Shown: in pieces, positions 54,318-63,257 of the stretch
Numbering within the stretch: the stretch's first letter is position 1
Layout of the letters: the number at the start of each line of letters is the position of its first letter
Origin: Kangiella geojedonensis
GTDB lineage: Bacteria > Pseudomonadota > Gammaproteobacteria > Enterobacterales > Kangiellaceae
Length of the DNA stretch: 64,000 nt
Assembly (NCBI RefSeq): GCF_000981765.1
Contig: NZ_CP010975.1
Coordinates: 992,001-1,056,000 of the forward strand
Direction: 5' to 3'
Made by a program: the position numbers and the translations under genes
Notes under the pieces: generated by a model
Databases searched by the model: none
Seen by the model: only the letters and a program-made list of their open reading frames with translations
Told to the model about the DNA's origin: nothing

Positions 54318-55532
54318 ATGACGATCAAAATCAAGGACATCCTATTAACTGCTTTATTTATCAGTACTTTTTTCGTGCACAGTGATTTAAGTGCTGCAGA
54401 GTGGAGTGGTGTAGTTTCAGGCGAAGGGCGATATTTCTTTGAAGAAGGTGACTTCGGGCAAGACCAAGAAGAGTTCTCGGTTGCCATTGAGCCTGAATTT
54501 TTCCACCGTTGGGAAGATTCTGACTGGAGCTTTGTATTTAAGCCATTCCTTCGTTGGGATAGCTTAGATGATGAGAGAACTCATGCAGATATCCGCGAGC
54601 TTATGGTGCGCTATGTTGGGGACCAGTGGGAGCTTAAAGCGGGTATGAGCAAGGTGTTTTGGGGCGTCGCAGAGTCTCAACACTTGGTAGACATCATCAA
54701 TCAAACTGACTTTGTTGAAAATATTGATGGCGAAGATAAGCTTGGACAGCAAATGATTGTTCTTTCAACAGAGCAGGACTTTGGCTTATTGGAGCTGTTT
54801 TTACTGCCCGGTTCTCGCGAACGAACATTTGCTGGCGAAGAAGGGCGTTTTCGTTTTCCTTTAACCTTGGATGACGATAATCCAATTTATGCTGATGAAG
54901 ATGGCAAGCAACGTTTGGATGGCGCTATTCGGTGGTCCCAGTGGGTCGGTGATTGGGATATTGGTTTGTCACACTTTTCAGGAACGAGTCGCGAGCCTTT
55001 GTTTGTGGTCGACTCTTCTAATCCGCTACAGCCTCAGTTAAGACCTTTGTACGTGACAATTGACCAAACCAGCTTGGATGTACAGGCAACAAAAGGCGCT
55101 TGGTTGTGGAAGCTTGAGGCGATGAGTCGTTCAGGGTTTAATGAAGATCGGTATTGGGCTGCAGTGGGCGGTTTTGAATATACGTTCTTTGGAGTCACTG
55201 AAAGCGGTGCTGATTTAGGTATGATTCTTGAGTACCAACACGATTCAAGAGAAACCTTGCCAGGTGGTTACCAGCAACAGGATGTTGGTGTTTTAGGTTT
55301 TAGATTGGCGATGAATGATATTCCATCAACAGAAGCGTTATTCGCACTTTCTTACGCCAATGGTCAAAGCTTTATGAACCTAGAGGCTAGCCGACGGTTG
55401 GGCGATGATTGGAAAATGATCCTTGAGGCACGGTTATTCTCCGTTGATGAAGAAGAAGGCCCAACTGCGAGTTTGCTATATCCATTTAGAAATGATGATT
55501 ATGTATCATTAACGTTTGAGCGTTATTTTTAA
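54318..55532 (+). CDS. Predicted outer-membrane beta-barrel protein
   Basis: 404 residues. A signal peptide (DILLTALFISTFFVHSDLSA) precedes alternating amphipathic beta strands (e.g. WSFVFKPFLRW, WELKAGMSKVFWG, YVSLTFERYF). It ends in Phe, the BAM recognition position for barrels. It has no plug or OmpA domain. About 16 strands would fit the length, so it may be a porin-like channel. No close named family recognised. Monocistronic with its own terminator. Confidence 0.78.
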   Translation: MTIKIKDILLTALFISTFFVHSDLSAAEWSGVVSGEGRYFFEEGDFGQDQEEFSVAIEPEFFHRWEDSDWSFVFKPFLRWDSLDDERTHADIRELMVRYVGDQWELKAGMSKVFWGVAESQHLVDIINQTDFVENIDGEDKLGQQMIVLSTEQDFGLLELFLLPGSRERTFAGEEGRFRFPLTLDDDNPIYADEDGKQRLDGAIRWSQWVGDWDIGLSHFSGTSREPLFVVDSSNPLQPQLRPLYVTIDQTSLDVQATKGAWLWKLEAMSRSGFNEDRYWAAVGGFEYTFFGVTESGADLGMILEYQHDSRETLPGGYQQQDVGVLGFRLAMNDIPSTEALFALSYANGQSFMNLEASRRLGDDWKMILEARLFSVDEEEGPTASLLYPFRNDDYVSLTFERYF

Positions 55533-55583
55533 TCGGATCTGACGACACAAATATGGGCTTTAAGACCTAACAATCATTGTGTC

Positions 55584-55609
55584 AAAGGGGCGTTGATAGC
55601 CCCTTTTTT
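55584..55609 (+). terminator. Intrinsic terminator of the outer-membrane protein gene
   Basis: AAAGGGGC-GTTGATA-GCCCCTTT followed by TTT, 50 bp after the stop codon. Confidence 0.9.
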
Positions 55610-55645
55610 AGTTACATGTTATGGCGCTTGCTATGCACAGTAACA

Positions 55646-57637
55646 CTAACATGTCGGGGAGGCTGAGTTTGAAGCGTTAGCGTAATTACAGCTGTCGTTA
55701 CCGCCGGTTTCTGTGTTCAGAATATAACTAAAAGTATCATCATCAACGCCTAGTTTTAGCGCATAAATGGCACGGTATGTCATAACCTTTTTGATGTAAT
55801 CCCTCGTTTCAGTGTAAGGGATGCTTTCAATCCAAATCTCCGTGGGATGGCGTCCAAATGGTATCCACTGATCAATTCGGTGCTTACCTGCGTTGTATGC
55901 CGCTGAGGCGTAGATAGGGTTTTCCCCCATTTGTTCGTTGCGCAACTCTAGGTAACGACTGCCCATTTCTATATTAATGTGAGGCTTCAATAAGTCACGA
56001 CGTCCGGTATACGGAATATTAAATTTTTTTGAATAGACCTTTGCTGTAGCGGGCATGACTTGCATTAGGCCATAGGCTCCGGCAGGTGATACCGCAAGTG
56101 GGCCATAAGCGCTTTCTTGGCGTGATACACCCATTAACCATTGTGGGGGTAAATTAACTTTCTTCGCCATTTTAATATAACTATCTTTGAACGCTGTAGG
56201 GAAGCGAATCTCGGTATCATCCCAGTAGCCGGACTTCGCAATAGTTAAAATACCTTGGTTATACCATCCCCATGAGTGTGCAATTTTAGCGGCCGCTTGG
56301 GTCTCCGCATCAGCACTCATTAGTTGTAATTGTTTACGCCACTCTCGGCTGGCATTGATATAGCGTTCAAGCTCGAACAATTCTTTAGCGCGTTTCACAT
56401 TGGCACTATTTTCGACCTTTTTGAAAACTTCAGGAGGAATGTTCACCGCAACATGATTGAGCTTTAGTGGTTGCTTTAAACGAGTAGCAGCCAAGTAACC
56501 ATAATAATCACGTTTTTCAGCTAATAGCTTTAAGGTTAATGATGAGGCTTCATTCTCACCGAGATTCTGTTGTGCAATGGCATGCCAGTATTGCCACTGA
56601 TTACTTTGCTGTTGATTAATAGGGAGCAGAGTATAGAGTTCTTTAATGGTTTCCCATCGTTCGTTTCTTAATAGAACCGCAAGTTTCCAGTGATTAACGA
56701 GGTCATCCGTTATGAATTTATTGAGATTCCCATCATCCAGCCAATCAAGTGCTTTCGGCTTATTTTCAGTGGCAAGTGCTAAGAACAAAGTCCGCTCAAC
56801 TTCATCTTCGTGATCTTTGGTCAGTGGTATTCGGTTTTTAGTGTGGAGCCATACTTTATAAGCTTTATCTCGATCTCCCCATGCAAGTCGTTTCATGGCA
56901 AAAACCAATATCGGTGCTTCTAGGTTTGGATCTTTGCCCGGGAAAAAACTTCGACGATTTACCACACCAGGATTCTTTTTTGCTTTAACCCAAAGATCAA
57001 CGATGTAACGCTTATCACGGTCTAAAAAACGCTCTAAATACTTCAATAAACCAATTGAGCCTTCGTGGGCAGTTCGGTAAAACCGATGGTAAGCAATATT
57101 ATGGTTAACTGCACCAGAGTCTATCCACTTCTTAAATACCGGATCGCATTCTTTGGGTTGTGACTTAGGGACGCTCCAAAGATCTTCTATATCGCTGGAT
57201 AACGCTTTAATGGTGCTACCGTTTTTGAGTTTATGGCTGAGAATTTGACAGTCGAGGCTCGCGCTGTCGCCATAATTGTAGTACTGCTCTAAAACATCAT
57301 ACTGCTTTTTAGCGGCCAACTGATTTATAAACTGTTGTTTCAATCTATCGGCTAAGGGCGAGTCATTGTAAGTGACAATAAAACTGTCGATTTCTGCTCG
57401 GTTCTGTACATCTAATTTTTTGAGCAGTTCTTTATATTCGAGATAGGGATATAAAGGGTAGTCCTTCAATGAATTTTTAAGTTTGCGGTAATTTGTTAAA
57501 TCGCCGTTAGCAAAAGCTTTTTCAGCGGCTAAAAATGCTAATTGTTCGCTACTATTAACAGCCTGTATTTTTGATGAAAACGTAAGGGAAATTAGTGAGA
57601 TAGTGGACGCTATGATGAGGTTAGCTGTAGCCCGCAT
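55646..57637 (-). CDS. slt: Soluble lytic murein transglycosylase
   Basis: 663 residues. A signal peptide (about 1-26) precedes a long alpha-superhelical U-domain (about 27-440) and a C-terminal lysozyme-like SLT domain. The catalytic Glu508 lies in SRQESAYGPLAVSPAGAYGLMQVMPATAK (read in pieces), followed by NIEMGSRYLELR and ASAAYNAGKHRIDQW. It cleaves peptidoglycan to 1,6-anhydro-muropeptides in the periplasm. The domain order and length match Slt70. A Ser/Asn/Cys-containing tail of about 25 residues follows the SLT domain. Confidence 0.94.
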   Translation of the reverse strand: MRATANLIIASTISLISLTFSSKIQAVNSSEQLAFLAAEKAFANGDLTNYRKLKNSLKDYPLYPYLEYKELLKKLDVQNRAEIDSFIVTYNDSPLADRLKQQFINQLAAKKQYDVLEQYYNYGDSASLDCQILSHKLKNGSTIKALSSDIEDLWSVPKSQPKECDPVFKKWIDSGAVNHNIAYHRFYRTAHEGSIGLLKYLERFLDRDKRYIVDLWVKAKKNPGVVNRRSFFPGKDPNLEAPILVFAMKRLAWGDRDKAYKVWLHTKNRIPLTKDHEDEVERTLFLALATENKPKALDWLDDGNLNKFITDDLVNHWKLAVLLRNERWETIKELYTLLPINQQQSNQWQYWHAIAQQNLGENEASSLTLKLLAEKRDYYGYLAATRLKQPLKLNHVAVNIPPEVFKKVENSANVKRAKELFELERYINASREWRKQLQLMSADAETQAAAKIAHSWGWYNQGILTIAKSGYWDDTEIRFPTAFKDSYIKMAKKVNLPPQWLMGVSRQESAYGPLAVSPAGAYGLMQVMPATAKVYSKKFNIPYTGRRDLLKPHINIEMGSRYLELRNEQMGENPIYASAAYNAGKHRIDQWIPFGRHPTEIWIESIPYTETRDYIKKVMTYRAIYALKLGVDDDTFSYILNTETGGNDSCNYANASNSASPTC

Positions 57638-58004
57638 GTTTAAGTTTTATCCTTAAAAAGTGAATCTTGAATCTATTATGTCTTAAATGACAAAATATTT
57701 GGGTAAAGAAGTGTAAGATATCTAGAGGTATATCGGCTGTAAGCCTTTACAACGTTAGTATCCAGAGCACTCACATTCATTAGATATCTAAAATCTAAAG
57801 AGTTCAAGCTGTTTTCAAAGTGTTTGGAGTTTTGGCGTAAATGCACTTGTTTTTGTGGCATGAACTGTAATAATGTGTGCGCCTGTCGGGTCAGCCTTAA
57901 AGGGATCAGACCTGATAAAATGTTTAATTGCGTTATAATGTGGTTTTAGTAACGAAAGCGTAATTAACTAAAAGTTGTTACAACAGAAATAGTTAGGTAG
58001 GTAT
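57638..58004. other. Divergent slt-phhA intergenic region
   Basis: 367 bp with no supported gene. A perfect TATAAT on the plus strand (57934-57939) lies 66 bp before phhA, but no good -35 is present at 16-18 bp, which suggests activator dependence. I see no clear TyrR/PhhR box. Confidence 0.45.
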
Positions 58005-58808
58005 ATGGCTAAAGGTACAAAATATAAAGCACGTCCTATGGACGAAGATGGTTTTATTCATTACACCGACGAAGAGCACCAGATCTGGAGCGAGTTAATG
58101 GCTCGTCAGGAGAAGCTTATCGAAGGTCGTGCCTGCCCTGAGTATTTCGAAGGCCTTGAAAAAATTAACCTGCCTCATGATCGTATTCCGCAGCTTGAAG
58201 AAGTGTCTAGTGTATTGCGTAAAGAAACGGGCTGGGAAGTGGCTTGGGTCCCTGCGTTAATCAACTTCGATAAGTTTTTCGCGCTTTTAGCAGATAAAAA
58301 GTTCCCTTGCGCGACCTTTATTCGTACTCGTGAGGAAATGGACTATTTACAAGAGCCTGATGTGTTCCATGAAATCTATGGTCACACAGCTATGTTAACT
58401 AACCCATATTTCGCTGAGTTTACAGCAGCTTACGGCAAGCTTGGCTATGAAGCGAGTAAAGAAGATCGCGTCTACTTAGCTCGCCTATATTGGTTTACCG
58501 TTGAGTTTGGTTTAATTAATACGGGGCAGGGCGATCGTATTTATGGTGGTGGTATCTTGTCATCAATTGGCGAAACTCCTCATAGTTTGGAAGATCCAGA
58601 AGTAATTCGTGCACCGTTTGATCCAATAGAAATGCTTCGTACGCCATACCGTATTGATATCATGCAACCGAAGTACTTTGTGATTGAAGACTTTAAACAG
58701 CTTTTTGATTTAGCCAATGGCGATGTGATGGGGATGGTAAAAGAGGCCAAGCGCCTTGGTTTACGCGAGCCCCTTTATCCACCAAAGGAAGAGCAAAAAG
58801 CTAGTTAG
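58005..58808 (+). CDS. phhA: Phenylalanine 4-monooxygenase
   Basis: 267 residues, a pterin-dependent iron enzyme hydroxylating L-Phe to L-Tyr. The facial triad is readable: His and His in PDVFHEIYGHTAML, and Glu in YWFTVEFGLI. RIYGGGILSS is also typical. The bacterial single-domain length is normal. It starts with AGGTAGG upstream. It lies 329 bp before the hpd-hmgA-fah-maiA run on the same strand and supplies tyrosine to that pathway. A tyrosine aminotransferase gene is not in the window. Confidence 0.96.
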   Translation: MAKGTKYKARPMDEDGFIHYTDEEHQIWSELMARQEKLIEGRACPEYFEGLEKINLPHDRIPQLEEVSSVLRKETGWEVAWVPALINFDKFFALLADKKFPCATFIRTREEMDYLQEPDVFHEIYGHTAMLTNPYFAEFTAAYGKLGYEASKEDRVYLARLYWFTVEFGLINTGQGDRIYGGGILSSIGETPHSLEDPEVIRAPFDPIEMLRTPYRIDIMQPKYFVIEDFKQLFDLANGDVMGMVKEAKRLGLREPLYPPKEEQKAS

Positions 58809-59137
58809 GCCCTAAATCGTTATTTGGCAGCCCGCGAGATTGTGAAATGTCGTGGGCTGTTGCATAATAGAGGGATAGTTAAAGCCTTGAAATTGCTTTA
58901 AATTTTTATACTTATGTTATTGAAATTAAATAAACAACTCATCCCAACGTTTATCGTTGCGGCACAAATACGCGCTCAATGGAGCAAAGCGTAGGAATAG
59001 CTATTTTCAAATTAATTTGGTCTTTTGATCGTTAAAGTTGCGTATTGAGTTCGTTTAATCACTGAAGAGAACATCTCGAGAACTGATAAGCAGGATCAAA
59101 AGGAACGTAATTCCACCTCACAATGAGGAGTTTATAA
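58809..59137. other. phhA-hpd intergenic region
   Basis: 329 bp with no gene seen. It holds an imperfect hairpin CAGCCCGCGA / TCGTGGGCTG (58828-58859, one G-T pair) just after phhA, which may end or stabilise its transcript. It also holds two small hairpins near 58945-58995, and CCTCA-CAA-TGAGG (59116-59128), which includes part of the hpd Shine-Dalgarno. Confidence 0.5.
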
Positions 59138-60196
59138 ATGACTGATACTACTTTTAATCCACTTGGAACTGACGGTTTTGAGTTTGTTGAATATTCTGCA
59201 CCTGATGCTGCTGGCGTAAAAAAACTAAAAGAGCTTTTTGAGCTGTTAGGTTTTACTGAAGTGGCAAAGCACAAATCTCAAGAAGTCTTCTTGTATCGCC
59301 AAGGCGACATTAACTTCTTAATTAATGCTGAAACAGACGGTTACTTTAATGAGTTTAGCCAACAGCACGGTCCTTGTGCATGTGCCATGGCTTGGCGCGT
59401 AGAAGACGCTCAAAAAGCCTATGACTACGCTGTTGAGCAAGGTGCTAAGCCGTTTGATAAAGAAGAGCACAGCGCTCACCCAGGCGTTTACGGTATTGGG
59501 GGTTCGGTACTGTACTTCGTGGATAAGTGGGGTAAAGAGAACAACATTTATCAAGACGACTTCAACTTCTATGATGGCGTTGATGAGTTCCCACGTGGCA
59601 TGGGCTTACAAACTCTTGATCACTTAACGCACAACGTTAAGCGTGGTGGTATGGATGTGTGGGCGACTTTCTATGAAAACATCGCGAACTTCCGTGAAAT
59701 TCGTTATTTCGATATCGAAGGTAAGCAAACAGGCTTATTCTCAAAAGCGATGACAGGGCCGTGTAACAAGTTGCGTATTCCAATCAACGAATCAGCAGAC
59801 GACAAGTCTCAGATCGAAGAGTACTTAAGAGAATACAATGGTGAAGGTATTCAACATATCGCACTATCAACGGAAGACATTTACGGCACCATCGAGAAGC
59901 TTCGTGAAGGCGGTATGGAGTTCATGGACACGCCTGAAACCTATTACGACATGATCCCTAAGCGTATTCCTGAGCACCATGAAGATGTCGATAAATTACG
60001 TAAAAACCGCATCTTGATCGATGGTTCTTTGGATCACGAAGAAGGTATCTTGCTTCAGATTTTCACTAACACAGTGATTGGTCCTATTTTCTTCGAGATC
60101 ATTCAACGTAAAGGTAACCAAGGCTTCGGCGAAGGAAACTTCAAGGCGTTGTTTGAGTCTATCGAACTAGACCAACAGAAACGTGGAGTAATTTAA
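59138..60196 (+). CDS. hpd: 4-hydroxyphenylpyruvate dioxygenase
   Basis: 352 residues, a non-heme iron enzyme converting 4-hydroxyphenylpyruvate to homogentisate. It has two vicinal-oxygen-chelate halves. The ligands are His in QTLDHLTHNV, His in EGIQHIALSTEDI and Glu in GPIFFEIIQRKG. The C-terminal GFGEGNFKALFESIELDQ helix gates the site. GAGGAG precedes the ATG. Its stop is one base from hmgA, so the two are co-transcribed. Confidence 0.96.
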   Translation: MTDTTFNPLGTDGFEFVEYSAPDAAGVKKLKELFELLGFTEVAKHKSQEVFLYRQGDINFLINAETDGYFNEFSQQHGPCACAMAWRVEDAQKAYDYAVEQGAKPFDKEEHSAHPGVYGIGGSVLYFVDKWGKENNIYQDDFNFYDGVDEFPRGMGLQTLDHLTHNVKRGGMDVWATFYENIANFREIRYFDIEGKQTGLFSKAMTGPCNKLRIPINESADDKSQIEEYLREYNGEGIQHIALSTEDIYGTIEKLREGGMEFMDTPETYYDMIPKRIPEHHEDVDKLRKNRILIDGSLDHEEGILLQIFTNTVIGPIFFEIIQRKGNQGFGEGNFKALFESIELDQQKRGVI

Positions 60197-60197
60197 C

Positions 60198-61328
60198 ATG
60201 CGTAAATGGATTGCTTTCCCGCATAAGGAAGGAACCATTTCTCGCCAAGCACACGCTGATCTACCTGAAGAAGCACCCTATGAGCGTGAGGCGGGGCGAA
60301 GCGGTTTCTTTGGCCCAACGGCTCACTTTCACCACAAGAACCCGCCAACGGCGTGGGAAAAGTGGGAAGGCCCGTTGCGTCCACGCGCTTTTGACCTGAA
60401 TGAGTTGGATAAAAATTCCAACTCGCCTTGGGGTGCAGAGAGCTTGTTATACAACGCCCATTGCCGTTTCCGTATTTGGAACTGTAATGAAGCCATGATG
60501 AATTTGGCGCGTAATGGCGATGGTGATGAGTTGTTCTTCATCCACAAAGGCCAAGGTGACTTGTTCTGTGATTATGGTCATATGGAAATTCGTGAGGGCG
60601 ACTATGTGGTCGTTCCTCGCGGCACTATGTGGAGAATCGAGCCACAAGAGCCTATGACGATGTTATTAATCGAAGCCACTAACGACAGCTACCAATTGCC
60701 GGATAAAGGTTTGGTCGGCCCGCAGGCGATTTTTGACCCTGCGATGTTGGATGTGCCAAGCATTAATGACAAATTCAAAGCGCAACAAGACGACACGCCA
60801 TGGGCTGTTGAGATTAAGCGTCGTGGTCAGCTATCACGCGTGCAATATAACTATTCGCCATTAGACGCGATAGGTTGGCACGGTGATTTATCGGTGGTGC
60901 GTATTAATTGGCGTGATATTCGTCCGTTAATGTCACACCGTTACCACTTGCCACCATCAGCACATACTACGTTTGTCGCCAGCCGTTTTGTGGTGTGCAC
61001 TTTTGTGCCAAGACCGATTGAGTCGGATCCAGGTGCCTTAAAAGTACCGTTCTACCACAACAACGATGACTTCGATGAAGTCTTGTTCTATCACGCCGGA
61101 GACTTCTTCAGCCGTGATAATATTGATGCTGGTATGGTCACCTTCCACCCATCGGGCTTTACTCACGGACCACATCCAAAAGCTTTCGAAGCAGGGCGTA
61201 AGCATGCTAAGAAGGAAACGGACGAAGTGGCCGTGATGTTGGATACGCGTGATGCGCTGGAAGTTGGTGATGCGATGGCTGGGGTTGAAAATCCAGAGTA
61301 TTGTAATAGTTGGAAAGCCTCCGAGTAA
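60198..61328 (+). CDS. hmgA: Homogentisate 1,2-dioxygenase (short bacterial form)
   Basis: 376 residues, a cupin-type Fe(II) dioxygenase that opens homogentisate to maleylacetoacetate. Marks are YNAHCRFRIWNCNEAMMN, DELFFIHKGQGDLFCDYG, VPRGTMWRIEP, DEVLFYHAGDFFSR and the metal-site tail HPSGFTHGPHPKAFEAG. It is shorter than the form of about 430-445 residues found in fungi, animals and pseudomonads, mainly at the N-terminus. The start ATG directly follows the hpd stop. Confidence 0.93.
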   Translation: MRKWIAFPHKEGTISRQAHADLPEEAPYEREAGRSGFFGPTAHFHHKNPPTAWEKWEGPLRPRAFDLNELDKNSNSPWGAESLLYNAHCRFRIWNCNEAMMNLARNGDGDELFFIHKGQGDLFCDYGHMEIREGDYVVVPRGTMWRIEPQEPMTMLLIEATNDSYQLPDKGLVGPQAIFDPAMLDVPSINDKFKAQQDDTPWAVEIKRRGQLSRVQYNYSPLDAIGWHGDLSVVRINWRDIRPLMSHRYHLPPSAHTTFVASRFVVCTFVPRPIESDPGALKVPFYHNNDDFDEVLFYHAGDFFSRDNIDAGMVTFHPSGFTHGPHPKAFEAGRKHAKKETDEVAVMLDTRDALEVGDAMAGVENPEYCNSWKASE

Positions 61329-61330
61329 CG

Positions 61331-61452
61331 AGTAATGGTCTTTTCTGGCTTATACGTTGTTATTTAGCGTACTCAGTGAGTCATGTATTATTCATACACT
61401 CCTCACTTCCGTGCGCTAAATGCCTCGTCTAAGCACGAAAACCCTCATTACT
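61331..61452 (+). repeat. Structured intergenic repeat, family 1 copy 3, within a long palindrome
   Basis: The core runs TTGTTA (61357-61362), arm ATTTAGCG, GTGAG-TCA, hairpin TGTAT-TATTC-ATACA, CTCCTCAC, arm CGCTAAAT (61414-61421), TGCCTCG (61421-61427). Here the outer flanks AGTAATG...GGCTTATACG and CGTCTAAGC...CATTACT also pair, extending the element to about 122 bp. It lies between hmgA and fumarylacetoacetase; the remainder of the 232-bp gap holds no gene. Confidence 0.7.
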
Positions 61453-61560
61453 TGCAATAGGCCACGCTAATCAGCTGGCCTAAGCAGTTGAATTTAGTGT
61501 TGTTGGTGCCATATCCATTGGTATCGACAACAGAATTAACAAAGAATTAGGATGTAGATA

Positions 61561-62544
61561 ATGAAATTAGCTACTTTAAGAGATGGTTCTCGTGACGGTC
61601 AGTTGGTTGTAGTCAGTAATGATCTTACAAAAGCAACTAAAGTTGACTACGTTAAAACATTACAAGCGGCCCTAGACGATTGGGATGCTTTCAAGCCAAA
61701 GCTTGAAAAGACTTATCAAGAGCTAAATGACGGTCAAATTTCAGATGTCATGGATTTTGATCAAGGTGCTTGTGAGTCACCACTTCCACGTGCCTATCAG
61801 TGGGCTGACGGCAGTGCTTATGTGAACCACGTTGAATTGGTACGTAAGGCGCGTAACGCTGAAATGCCAGAAACTTTCTGGACTGATCCATTGATGTACC
61901 AAGGCGGCAGCGACACCTTCTTAGGCCCTCGTGACACAATCAAGATGGCGAGTGAAGAGTATGGTATCGACATGGAAGCAGAAGTTGCCGTTATTACGGG
62001 CGACGTGCCGATGGGTGCTTCTGCTGAGCAAGCGGAAAAAGAAATTCGTTTATTGATGACGGTTAATGATGTCTCATTACGTAATTTAATCCCAGGCGAG
62101 TTGGCGAAAGGCTTTGGTTTCTTCCAAGCAAAACCGTCATCAGCATTTTCACCTGTTGCAGTAACTCCTGATGAGTTAGGCGATAAGTGGGACGGTAAAA
62201 AAGTTTACTTACCATTAATTACACACTTGAACGATAAAGAGCTTGGTCACCCAGATTGTGGTGTGGACATGGTGTTTGACTTCCCAACGTTGGTTGCGCA
62301 TGCTGCCAAAACACGTCCTCTTTCAGCGGGCACTATTGTGGGTTCTGGCACGATTTCAAACAAAGACCGCTCGGTTGGTTCTTCATGCCTTGCAGAAGTT
62401 CGTATGCTTGAAATCATCGCTGACGGTAAGCCTTCAACACCATTTATGCAGTTTGGTGATCGCGTCACTATCGAGATGTTTGATGAGAATAACCAGAGCA
62501 TCTTCGGACAGATTAACCAAGTTGTAGAAAAGTACGAAGCATAA
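61561..62544 (+). CDS. Fumarylacetoacetate hydrolase
   Basis: 327 residues of the FAH fold. It cleaves fumarylacetoacetate to fumarate and acetoacetate, the last step of tyrosine breakdown. Marks are GSDTFLGPRDTIKMASEEYGIDMEAEVAVITGDV (acidic metal ligands), NDVSLRNLIPGE, FGFFQAKPSSAFSP and GTIVGSGTISNKD. The length of about 330 residues is the proteobacterial form. Its order with maiA (22 bp downstream) and hmgA confirms the role. Confidence 0.94.
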   Translation: MKLATLRDGSRDGQLVVVSNDLTKATKVDYVKTLQAALDDWDAFKPKLEKTYQELNDGQISDVMDFDQGACESPLPRAYQWADGSAYVNHVELVRKARNAEMPETFWTDPLMYQGGSDTFLGPRDTIKMASEEYGIDMEAEVAVITGDVPMGASAEQAEKEIRLLMTVNDVSLRNLIPGELAKGFGFFQAKPSSAFSPVAVTPDELGDKWDGKKVYLPLITHLNDKELGHPDCGVDMVFDFPTLVAHAAKTRPLSAGTIVGSGTISNKDRSVGSSCLAEVRMLEIIADGKPSTPFMQFGDRVTIEMFDENNQSIFGQINQVVEKYEA

Positions 62545-62566
62545 GAAATAGATAAGGAGAGGGTTT

Positions 62567-63217
62567 ATGTTGAAGCTTTATAGTTACTGGCGCTCTACGG
62601 CGGCTTACCGCGTAAGAGCAGCTCTTAATATTAAGCGTTTGTCATATTCCATTATACCCATACATTTGGTCAAAGATGGTGGCGAACAACATAAACCCGA
62701 ATATGCTGAAAAAAACCCACAGGAGCTAGTGCCGTTACTAGACGATAATGGCAAGCTCTTGAGCCAATCTATGGCTATCTGTGAGTACATAGATGAAGCC
62801 TATGATGGGCCTAAATTACTTCCCAGTGAACCTTTCCTAAAGGCTAAAGTCAGAAGTGTATGCCAGGTCATTGCTTGTGATATTCACCCCCTAGATAACT
62901 TGCGAGTATTGCAGTATTTGAAGGGGGAGCTACAAGTTAGTGATGAGCAAAAAACAACATGGTATGCGCATTGGATTCTAAAAGGATTCGCAGCTCTTGA
63001 AGAGACGTTAACTGAATACAAAGCGCAAGGGCCTTTTTGTTTTGGCGAAGATTTAACATTGGCTGATGTGTTTTTGGTGTCACAAATGTACAATGCTCGA
63101 CGATTCGATGTTGATTTATCGGACTTCCCACGTTTGGTGGAGATCGAAAAGCACTGTTTGACTCTGGATGCTTTTAGAAATGCGACCCCTGAATCGCAGC
63201 CTGACGCTGTTATTTAA
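62567..63217 (+). CDS. maiA: Maleylacetoacetate isomerase (zeta-class GST)
   Basis: 216 residues. The N-terminal thioredoxin fold carries LYSYWRSTAAYRVRAALNIK, the zeta-class active-site segment where S-S-C is replaced by S-T-A here, so the usual Cys of SSCSWR is absent. NPQELVPLLDDNGKLLSQSMAICEYIDE is the GSH-binding stretch. It isomerises maleyl- to fumarylacetoacetate with glutathione. AAGGAGAGGG gives a strong SD. It is the last catabolic gene of the run. Confidence 0.93.
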   Translation: MLKLYSYWRSTAAYRVRAALNIKRLSYSIIPIHLVKDGGEQHKPEYAEKNPQELVPLLDDNGKLLSQSMAICEYIDEAYDGPKLLPSEPFLKAKVRSVCQVIACDIHPLDNLRVLQYLKGELQVSDEQKTTWYAHWILKGFAALEETLTEYKAQGPFCFGEDLTLADVFLVSQMYNARRFDVDLSDFPRLVEIEKHCLTLDAFRNATPESQPDAVI

Positions 63218-63257
63218 TAGTGAAATACACTGACATAGTTTGCGAAAGAGAGAATTA

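Noticed and set aside
57676-57861. 61-codon frame upstream of slt
   Set aside because: No Shine-Dalgarno and no coding-like composition; it lies in the divergent promoter region of slt and phhA.
58940-58990. Possible sigma54 promoter (GGCAC near 58960) upstream of hpd, as known for some phh operons
   Set aside because: The second conserved dinucleotide does not fall at the required spacing of 10 between GG and GC, and no TyrR/PhhR-type box is seen.
61331-61452. Considered the family-1 repeats as attC sites
   Set aside because: They begin with TTGTTA and end with TGCCTCG instead of the attC order RYYYAAC ... GTTRRRY. They have no matching boundary box at a neighbouring gene and appear in non-coding spacers on both strands.
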